NCBI RefSeq assembly: GCF_024171945.1
Contig: NZ_JAMTCR010000006.1
Coordinates: 1 to 64,000, forward strand
Source of the DNA: Actinokineospora globicatena
GTDB taxonomy: Bacteria > Actinomycetota > Actinomycetes > Mycobacteriales > Pseudonocardiaceae
Reading direction: 5' to 3'
Length of the DNA stretch: 64,000 nt
Part shown: piece by piece, positions 58,173 to 64,000 of the stretch
How the letters are laid out: every line of letters begins with the position of its first letter
Numbering within the stretch: position 1 is the first letter of the stretch
Position numbers and translations under genes: made by a program
The notes under the pieces: generated by a model
The model's input: the letters and a program-made list of their open reading frames with translations, nothing else
Databases searched by the model: none
What the model was told of the DNA's origin: nothing

Positions 58173-59159
58173 ATGAGGCGTGCCCACGTCACCAGACTCG
58201 CCGCCGCCGTCGTGGCGGTGTTCTGCGCCGCGACCGTCCCCGCCCAGGCGGCACCACAGGCCCCGTTCCAGTGGGTCGCCCTGGGTGACTCCTACGCCGC
58301 CGGGGTCATCCCGGCAGCGGGTGTCGAGCTGCCCGTGCCCGGCGGCCGCGACGGGTGTTCCCGCACGGCGGGCTCGTACCCGGAGGTGCTGCGCGTTCGC
58401 CTCGCGGCCGTCTACGACCTGACCAACGTCTCCTGCGGCGGCGCGACGATCGCGAACCTGTTCAACGAGTCGCAGGAACCCACCGGGTACCACCTGCCGT
58501 TCTTCGACGTGCTCGACCCGGGCTACCCGTTCCGGCCGGTGCCGCCGCAGATCGACGCCGTGTCCGAGAGCACGAACCTGGTCACCATCGGCGTCGGCGG
58601 CAACACGTTCGGGTTCGCGGAGGTGATCTACGCCTGCCTGCAGCTGGGTGCCTCCGCCGACAAGGACACCGACCACCCCTGTGCCGACGCCTTCACCACC
58701 GGCGGCGACGGCGTGCCCACCGTCAACGACCGGCTGGCCGCGGTCAGCCAGCAGTACGGCGAGCTGATCGAGATGATCAAGGCGCAGGCGCCCAACGTCA
58801 CCGTGGTCGCCGTCGGCTACCCGGCGATCATCCCCGAGGACGTCTCGACCTGCGCGTACGGCTACGGCCCTGAGGCGCTGCGCGACTTCGCCACCGCCAC
58901 CTACCCCGACCTGAGCTGGCTGCGCTCCGACGTGCTGATCCGCCTCAACGACGTCATCGCCCAGCAGGCCGCGACGCACAACGCCGTCTACGTCGACACC
59001 TTCGCCGGTACCGAGGGCCACGACGTGTGCCGTCCCGAGGGCACGAACTGGATCGAGGGCATCCTCGACAACTCCGGCGGCTGGGCCCTCATCCACCCCA
59101 ACGCCGCGGGGCACCTGCGCATCGCCGACCTCGTCGAGGCCGCGCTCCCGCTGAACTGA
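58173..59159 (+). CDS. secreted SGNH-family hydrolase
   Basis: A 328-residue exported esterase or lipase. The Sec signal peptide covers residues 1-26 (RLAAAVVAVFCAATVPAQAA). The GDSL block WVALGDSYAAG holds Ser40, block III is TIGVGGNTFGFAEV and block V LIHPNAAGHLRI holds the catalytic histidine. Six cysteines suggest disulfides, as in Streptomyces SGNH lipases. GAGGAG lies about 10 bases before ATG 58173. Natural substrate unknown. Confidence 0.92.
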   Translation: MRRAHVTRLAAAVVAVFCAATVPAQAAPQAPFQWVALGDSYAAGVIPAAGVELPVPGGRDGCSRTAGSYPEVLRVRLAAVYDLTNVSCGGATIANLFNESQEPTGYHLPFFDVLDPGYPFRPVPPQIDAVSESTNLVTIGVGGNTFGFAEVIYACLQLGASADKDTDHPCADAFTTGGDGVPTVNDRLAAVSQQYGELIEMIKAQAPNVTVVAVGYPAIIPEDVSTCAYGYGPEALRDFATATYPDLSWLRSDVLIRLNDVIAQQAATHNAVYVDTFAGTEGHDVCRPEGTNWIEGILDNSGGWALIHPNAAGHLRIADLVEAALPLN

Positions 59160-59213
59160 CCCGGGCCGGGCACGTCTGCCGGGGCGACCCGGATGGCAGG
59201 CGTGCCCGCGCGG

Positions 59214-60242
59214 TCACGGCTCGATCATGGTGACGCCGTTGCCCGGGGTGTTGCCCATCGCGGTGAGCGCCGTGGGGGCCTCGTCCAGGCCGATGGTGCG
59301 GGTGATGAGCAGGTCGGGCCGCAGGGTGCCGGTGGCGACCATGGACATCATCTCGGGGTAGGCGTGGGCGGGCATGCCGTGGCTGCCCAGCAGCTCCAGC
59401 TCGTGGGCGATGACGCGGGACATGGGCACCGGCGGGTCCTTGGGGAGCAGGCCGACCTGGACGTGGCGGCCGCGTCTGCGCAGGCTCGTGATGGACGCGG
59501 CGCAGGTGGCGGGGCTGCCGAGGGCGTCGAGCGAGAGGTGGGCGCCGCCGCCGGTCAGGTCGGTGATGGCCGCGGGGATGTCGACCGTGGTCACCGGGTT
59601 CAGCGATGCCACCGCACCCAGCGCGGCCGCCATCTCCAGGGCGGCGAACGAGATGTCGACGGCGATCACCCTGGCACCGGCGGCCGCCGCGACGGCCACC
59701 GCGGACAACCCGACACCCCCGCAGCCGTGGACCGCGACCCACTCGCCCGGCTTCACCCGGCCCTGCGCGATCACCGCCCGGAACGCCGTCGCCACCCGGC
59801 ACCCCAACCCGGCGGCGGTGGCGAACGGCATGTCACCGGCCAGCCCGATCAGGTTGACCTCCGCGTCCTCCACGGCGACGTACTCCGCGAACGACCCCCA
59901 GTGGGTGAACCCGGGCTGGGTCTGCCGCTCGCACACCTGCTGGTCGCCCGCCGCGCACGACGGGCACCGGCCGCACGCGCACACGAACGGCACCGTCACC
60001 CGGTCGCCCTCCCGCCACCGCGTGACGCCCGCGCCCACCGCCGCGACCGTGCCCGCCAGCTCGTGCCCCGGCACGTGCGGCAGTCGGATGTCGGGGTCGT
60101 GCCCGATCCACCCGTGCCAGTCGCTGCGGCACAACCCGGTGGCGGCGACCCGGATGACCACCCCGCGCGCGGACGGCGCCGGGTCCGGCACCACCTCGAC
60201 CCGGGGGTCCTCACCGAACTCCTCGAACACCACGGCACGCAC
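59214..60242 (-). CDS. zinc-dependent alcohol dehydrogenase (MDR family)
   Basis: A 342-residue medium-chain dehydrogenase. The catalytic zinc ligands are in [15 protein letters not shown] and [12 protein letters not shown]. The structural zinc site is complete: [17 protein letters not shown]. The cofactor fold is [20 protein letters not shown], with the aspartate in VIAVDIS favouring NAD. The N-terminal [18 protein letters not shown] is typical. Substrate unknown. The start is GTG 60242. Confidence 0.92.
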   Translation of the reverse strand: MRAVVFEEFGEDPRVEVVPDPAPSARGVVIRVAATGLCRSDWHGWIGHDPDIRLPHVPGHELAGTVAAVGAGVTRWREGDRVTVPFVCACGRCPSCAAGDQQVCERQTQPGFTHWGSFAEYVAVEDAEVNLIGLAGDMPFATAAGLGCRVATAFRAVIAQGRVKPGEWVAVHGCGGVGLSAVAVAAAAGARVIAVDISFAALEMAAALGAVASLNPVTTVDIPAAITDLTGGGAHLSLDALGSPATCAASITSLRRRGRHVQVGLLPKDPPVPMSRVIAHELELLGSHGMPAHAYPEMMSMVATGTLRPDLLITRTIGLDEAPTALTAMGNTPGNGVTMIEP

Positions 60243-60372
60243 CGGCGGTCTCCCTCCACACGCGGACCCACCCAGCATTCGGCCAGGCACCGCGCACGGT
60301 CAAGGCAGGCACCCGGTCGGCAGCAGGCCCCCGCGCCCACCGCGCCCCGCCACCGCCGGGGAGGATGGGTGA

Positions 60373-60921
60373 GTGACCCCGCGCCGGATCGACGTCAGCC
60401 AGCTCCCCGCCGAGGCCGTCGCGCTCATCGACGCCCTCGGGCCGGACGAGCACCTGGTCATCACCCGCGACGACGTCCCGATCGCGGCGGTCGCGGCGTT
60501 GTCCGCGCCGGAGGAGGCGTCCGAGGACGACGGCGAGGTGACCGTCGTCGCCACGGCGATGAAGCTGTCGTCGGAGGCGCGCGCCGCGTTGTCCGCCGGG
60601 CTGGGGCCCGGGTACATCGTGCTCGACCTGCACTCGGCGCCCGACACCGCCGATGTGCTGCTGGTCCCGCCCGCGAGCCCGCAGCTGGTCGAGAGCCTCC
60701 GCGAGATGTACCCGAAGGCGCGCGTGGTGGTCACCGAGATCGAGGACCGGGAGCTGGGCATCAGCTACCGGGGCCCGGTCCGCCGCCTGCTCGACGCGGG
60801 GGCCGAGACCTACCTGACCCCGACCACCATCCCGCGTCTCGCCCGGCAGCTCGACCACACGATCACGCACCGGCCCCAGATCACCGGTACCCGCTTGCGG
60901 ATCGACAGCGGCGAGGGCTAG
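60373..60921 (+). CDS. hypothetical protein, antitoxin-like N-terminus
   Basis: A 182-residue soluble protein. The first 45 residues (DVSQLPAEAVALIDALGPDE; HLVITRDDVPIAAV) have the Phd/YefM-like antitoxin pattern, in which GxxLxITRxGxPxAxL is typical. The remainder (VEVTVVATAMKLSSEARA-like; YPKARVVVTEIEDRELGISY) is not recognised. No toxin gene adjoins. The start is GTG 60373; the stop overlaps the convergent flavin-enzyme gene by four bases. Confidence 0.65.
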   Translation: MTPRRIDVSQLPAEAVALIDALGPDEHLVITRDDVPIAAVAALSAPEEASEDDGEVTVVATAMKLSSEARAALSAGLGPGYIVLDLHSAPDTADVLLVPPASPQLVESLREMYPKARVVVTEIEDRELGISYRGPVRRLLDAGAETYLTPTTIPRLARQLDHTITHRPQITGTRLRIDSGEG

Positions 60922-61943
60922 CCCAGTTCGGCGCGGACCTGGGGGAGGACCTCGGTGCCCAGGAGTTCGATCGCGGACATGACGTGGTTGTGCGGCACAC
61001 CCGCCCAGTCCATCTGCATCGCGTAGCGGTCAGCGCCCACGAGACGGCCCACGGTGATGAGGCGCTCCGCGATCTCGTCAGGGCTACCGGCGAAGATGGC
61101 CTGCGAGTTGTGGGTGTAGCTGTCGTAGTCGGCTCGCGACGGGATAGACCAGCCACGGGCGCGCGCGCCGTACTTCATGGTCTCCAGCCAATACGGGTAG
61201 AAGATGTCCTTAGCTTCCTGGGACTTCTTCGCGATGAACCCGATGGCGCCCATCGTCACGTGCAGGCCGGTCTGACCGTTGCTCTCACCCGCGCGGCGAT
61301 AGAGCTCGACCAAAGGCGCGAACCGCTCGGGTGCACCGCCGATCACGGCGTACACGACAGGTAGACCCAACAGGCCCGCGCGTGCGGACGATTGGGGGTT
61401 GCCGCCGGTGCCGATCGAGATTCGCAGGTGCTCGCCATAGGGCCGGGGGAGCACGTGCGCGTTCTCCAGCGGCGGGCGGAACCGGCCGGACCACGTGATG
61501 GGGTCCTCGCGGTCGAGGTGCAGCAGCAGCGCCAGCTTCTCGTCGAACAGGTCCTCGTAGTCGCCGAGGTCCGCGCCGAAGAGCGGGAACGACTCGGTGA
61601 ACGACCCGCGACCGGCGAGCAGCTCCGCGCGACCCCGGCTGAGCTGGTCGAGCGTGGTGAACTGCTGGTAGACCCGGACCGGGTCCTCGGTGCTCAGCAC
61701 GGTGACCGCGCTGCTGAGCGTGATCCGCTCGGTGATCGACGCGGCGGCCGCGAGGACGGTGCCCGGGCTGGAGATGGCGTAGGTGTCGAGGTGGTGTTCG
61801 CCGAGGCCGTAGAAGGAGAGGCCGAGCTCGTCGGCGAGCTTGATGCGCTCCAGCGTGTTCGCCAGCGCCTCGGCCACCGAGACCTGCTCACCGGTGACCG
61901 GGTCGGGGTGGCGGTCGGCGAAGCTGTAGATGCCGAGTTCCAT
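60918..61943 (-). CDS. LLM-class flavin-dependent oxidoreductase
   Basis: A 341-residue luciferase-like monooxygenase: LGIYSFADRHPDPVTGEQVS, LGLSFYGLGEHHLDTYAISS, RITLSSAVTVLSTEDPVRVY, FTTLDQLSRGRAELLAGRGS and GGNPQSSARAGLLGLPVVYA. These motifs are typical of FMN-dependent alkanal-type monooxygenases. The divergent MarR gene and the palindrome between them suggest induction by a small, perhaps toxic, organic compound. ATG 61943 lies next to the operator. Confidence 0.9.
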   Translation of the reverse strand: MELGIYSFADRHPDPVTGEQVSVAEALANTLERIKLADELGLSFYGLGEHHLDTYAISSPGTVLAAAASITERITLSSAVTVLSTEDPVRVYQQFTTLDQLSRGRAELLAGRGSFTESFPLFGADLGDYEDLFDEKLALLLHLDREDPITWSGRFRPPLENAHVLPRPYGEHLRISIGTGGNPQSSARAGLLGLPVVYAVIGGAPERFAPLVELYRRAGESNGQTGLHVTMGAIGFIAKKSQEAKDIFYPYWLETMKYGARARGWSIPSRADYDSYTHNSQAIFAGSPDEIAERLITVGRLVGADRYAMQMDWAGVPHNHVMSAIELLGTEVLPQVRAELG

Positions 61944-61951
61944 ACGACTTA

Positions 61952-61964
61952 TGATGACACATCA
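61952..61964. promoter_or_regulatory. candidate MarR operator
   Basis: TGATG-ACA-CATCA is a perfect inverted repeat with 5-bp arms in the 46-base gap between the divergent flavin monooxygenase and MarR genes. It sits in the most AT-rich stretch of the area, where both promoters must lie. Binding by the adjacent MarR is inference. Confidence 0.55.
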
Positions 61965-61989
61965 ACAAACTGCCCGAGGGAGGCCCACC

Positions 61990-62451
61990 GTGCCGCGTTG
62001 GCTCGACGACCGCGAGTCCCGGGTCTGGCGTGCGTACCTGGCCCTGCACACCGAGTTGCACGCGGTCCTGGAGCGTGAGCTCGCCGCCGACTCCGGCCTG
62101 TCCCTCGCCGACTACGCCCTGCTCGTCCCGCTCTCGGAATCCCCTGGCGGCGTCGTCCGGGCCCGCGACCTCGCCGTGTCGGTCGGCTGGGAGCGCAGCA
62201 GGCTCTCCCACCACCTCACCCGCATGCAGGGCCGCGGCCTTGTCGTCCGTGAGACCTGCCCGGAGGACGCCCGCGGTTCCATGGTCCGCATTACCCCTGA
62301 GGGCATGGCGACCATCACCGCCGCCGCCCCGTCGCACGTCGCCACCGTTCGCCGCACCTTCATCGACCCTCTTACCGAGGCCGATCTCACCGCGCTGGAC
62401 GACATCTACAGCCGATTGCGCGCGGCCTTGGTGGAGGAATCCGAGCTGTAG
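61990..62451 (+). CDS. MarR-family transcriptional regulator
   Basis: A 153-residue winged-helix regulator: RDLAVSVGWERSRLSHHLTR is the recognition region and GLVVRETCPEDARGSMVRIT the wing. GGGAGG lies seven bases before GTG 61990, preferred over ATG 61951, which lies in the operator. It probably represses both itself and the divergent flavin monooxygenase until a small aromatic or reactive ligand binds. Confidence 0.92.
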   Translation: MPRWLDDRESRVWRAYLALHTELHAVLERELAADSGLSLADYALLVPLSESPGGVVRARDLAVSVGWERSRLSHHLTRMQGRGLVVRETCPEDARGSMVRITPEGMATITAAAPSHVATVRRTFIDPLTEADLTALDDIYSRLRAALVEESEL

Positions 62452-62492
62452 CGTCTCGGGGGGCGGGAGAGGGCGAGAAAGAGGGGGCCTGG

Positions 62493-63116
62493 ATGGACGC
62501 GCGGGATTTGGTGTGGGGTGCGAGGGCGGTCGTGTTCGACCTCGATGACACGTTGCTGCTCACGCGGGTGGTGAAGTGGGCGCACCACCAGGCGGTGGCG
62601 GCGCGGTTCTACGGGTTCGAGCTGACCGAGGCCGAGCTCGGCGAGCACTGGGGCAAGCCGTACGACGAGCTGATCACCCTGCTCTACCGCGGGTCGGCGT
62701 CCCTTGAGGACATGAAAAAGGCCAACCTGAGCCTTGAGCACCTCTACCGCAAGACCGCCGCCAAGGGGGCGCGCGAGCTGGTCACCGCGCTGCTCGACCA
62801 CGGCACGCAGGTCGGCGTCGTCACCTCCGCCAATACCGATCCGACCCTCGCCGACCTGGACCACTCCGGTTTCCCGGTGGATCGACTGGCGTTCGTGCAC
62901 GGTGCCGACCGCACCGACAGCCACAAACCGGACCCGGCCGTGTTCGACGAGGCCAAGCGGATCCTCCAGGCCCGCGGCGTCACCGAGTCCGGCACCGTCT
63001 ACATCGGCGACGCCCCCATGGACGCCGTCGCCGCGCGGGGAGCCGGGTTCGGGTTCGTCGGCGTGGGATCGGCGCTGGGGGAGTTTTGGGCACCCGACCT
63101 CGCGGAGTTAAGGTAA
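62493..63116 (+). CDS. HAD-superfamily hydrolase
   Basis: A 207-residue HAD phosphatase with nucleophile motif VVFDLDDTLLLTRV, motif II in VGVVTSANTDP and motif III/IV in DSHKPDPAVF and YIGDAPMDAVAARGAGFGFV. It resembles the phosphoglycolate/beta-phosphoglucomutase-like group; substrate unknown. Its stop codon TAA lies inside the iron box of the next gene. Confidence 0.9.
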   Translation: MDARDLVWGARAVVFDLDDTLLLTRVVKWAHHQAVAARFYGFELTEAELGEHWGKPYDELITLLYRGSASLEDMKKANLSLEHLYRKTAAKGARELVTALLDHGTQVGVVTSANTDPTLADLDHSGFPVDRLAFVHGADRTDSHKPDPAVFDEAKRILQARGVTESGTVYIGDAPMDAVAARGAGFGFVGVGSALGEFWAPDLAELR

Positions 63117-63127
63117 GGCTTACTTAA
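63109..63127 (+). promoter_or_regulatory. IdeR/DtxR iron box
   Basis: TAAGGTAAGGCTTACTTAA matches the 19-base DtxR/IdeR consensus TWAGGTWAGSCTWACCTWA at 18 of 19 positions. It starts 34 bases before the permease GTG and overlaps the stop of the HAD gene. With Fe2+ bound, IdeR/DmdR should repress the permease operon. Confidence 0.9.
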
Positions 63128-63142
63128 CACTGGGAGGCGTGG

Positions 63143-64000
63143 GTGCGGTTGGGGCTGCTGGGCGCGGGGCTCGTCCTCGTCTGCCTGTTCAGTGTGGCCG
63201 TCGGGTCGCGGACGATGTCGATCTCGACCGTCTGGGACGTGTTGACCGGGGTGATCCCGTCGGGCGACGAGGCGACCATCATCTGGGACCGCCGGGTGCC
63301 CAGGACGCTCATCGGGCTGGTGGTCGGCATCGCGCTCGGTGTCGCTGGGGCGCTGATGCAGTCGTTGACCCGCAACCCGCTGGCCGACCCGGCGCTGCTC
63401 GGCGTCGACATCGGCGCGTCGACCGCCGTGGTGGCCTCCATCGCGTTCTTCGGGATCACCACCGTCAGCGGCTACATCTGGTTCGCGTTCCTCGGTGCCG
63501 CCATCGCGTCCGTGCTGGTCTACGTGCTCGGCTCGACCGGCCGCACGGTCACCCCGGAGCGGATGGTGCTGGCGGGCGCGGCGATCAGCGCGACGCTCGG
63601 CGCCTTCGTCGCGGCGACCATCGTGCTCGACCCGGCCGCCTTCCAGCAGTTCCGGTTCTGGCAGATCGGCTCGTTCGAGGGCAGGGACATGGCGGTGGTC
63701 CTGGAGATCACCCCGTTCATCGCCACCGGGTTGGTCGTGGCGGCCGGGCTCGCCTCGCCGTTGAACGCCATCGCGCTCGGCGACGAGACCGGTCGGGCGC
63801 TGGGGGTGAACCTCACCCACGTCCGGATCGCCAGCGCGGTCGCCATCACGCTGCTCTGCGGTGCCGCGACCGCCGCCGTGGGCCCGATCGCGTTCATCGG
63901 CCTGACCGTCCCGCACATGGCCCGCGCCATGGTCGGCCCGGACCTGCGCTGGGTGCTGCCGATCAGCGCGCTGCTCGCCCCGGTGCTGCTGCTCGGCGCG
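63143..64000 (+). CDS. FecCD-type iron-siderophore ABC permease, 3' end beyond window
   Basis: Open from GTG 63143 to the window end (286 codons seen of an expected 330-350). Family motifs are RVPRTLIGLVVGIALGVAGA and LMQSLTRNPLADPALLGVDI near the N-terminus, then VTPERMVLAGAAISATLGA, and GPIAFIGLTVPHMARAMVG near the cut. The many membrane helices fit the FecC/FepD permease that moves ferric siderophores with a binding protein and ATPase. GGGAGG lies six bases before the GTG, and the iron box just upstream fits iron-repressed expression. The rest of the uptake operon likely lies to the right. Confidence 0.92.
   Translation, partial: MRLGLLGAGLVLVCLFSVAVGSRTMSISTVWDVLTGVIPSGDEATIIWDRRVPRTLIGLVVGIALGVAGALMQSLTRNPLADPALLGVDIGASTAVVASIAFFGITTVSGYIWFAFLGAAIASVLVYVLGSTGRTVTPERMVLAGAAISATLGAFVAATIVLDPAAFQQFRFWQIGSFEGRDMAVVLEITPFIATGLVVAAGLASPLNAIALGDETGRALGVNLTHVRIASAVAITLLCGAATAAVGPIAFIGLTVPHMARAMVGPDLRWVLPISALLAPVLLLGA

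Overview
The window is actinobacterial chromosome and most resembles the family Pseudonocardiaceae. The DNA is strongly G+C-rich with G/C-biased third codon positions. Many genes start with GTG and are coupled by 4-base GTGA or ATGA overlaps, and the order of the first 20 kb is the conserved actinobacterial block seen in Mycobacterium tuberculosis around Rv1691-Rv1711. The genus assignment is inference.

Layout. (a) 1-410: end of a 23S rRNA gene, a 5S rRNA gene and the rRNA terminator. (b) 454-20012: housekeeping block: a TPR protein with a huge DRGG-repeat region, a HAD phosphatase, a small conserved protein, tlyA, nadK, recN, steA/steB (cell separation), a secreted protein, pyrG, an ADP-ribose pyrophosphatase, a DUF1707-TM2 protein, xerD, an ArsR regulator, then parA / ribbon-helix-helix / scpA / scpB / rluB (chromosome segregation and ribosome modification). 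(c) 20230-24949: DUF4240, a two-gene K+/H+ antiporter, a MITE-like element lying exactly between two convergent genes, DUF1015, a lipoprotein and a methyltransferase. (d) 25037-26845: a membrane NACHT NTPase. (e) 26846-37806: a divergent tryptophan-catabolic locus. One arm holds a PaaX-type regulator, tryptophan 2,3-dioxygenase and kynureninase. The other holds an anthraniloyl-CoA route (CoA ligase, monooxygenase-reductase, crotonase, SDR, acyl-CoA dehydrogenase, RidA) plus a creatininase-family hydrolase that may fill the missing formamidase step. (f) 37840-51889: a CDF metal pump, an RsbW-like ATPase, a Ppx/GppA protein, a LigD-type polymerase, a PIN-domain protein, an HxxxD acyltransferase, a GH18 chitinase with two DasR-like boxes, a membrane protein with a two-component system, a proline iminopeptidase and the ogt/ada-alkA adaptive-response pair. 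(g) 52029-56292: the most unusual part: a coupled cassette of a possible 54-residue peptide, a B12-type radical SAM enzyme, an ATP-grasp/PLP-decarboxylase fusion and a Cys-His-Asp protein. (h) 56353-64000: a GlxA regulator, a secreted SGNH hydrolase, a zinc alcohol dehydrogenase, a divergent flavin monooxygenase/MarR pair with an operator, a HAD phosphatase and an IdeR-boxed FecCD siderophore permease cut by the window end.

How genes work together. In (e), tryptophan would go to formylkynurenine, kynurenine, anthranilate, anthraniloyl-CoA and then ring reduction and beta-oxidation-like opening, probably released by a PaaX repressor sensing a CoA thioester. In (g), the enzyme set (radical chemistry, ATP-dependent ligation, decarboxylation, Cys-triad transfer or hydrolysis) suggests a small peptide- or amino-acid-derived product that I cannot match to a known pathway.
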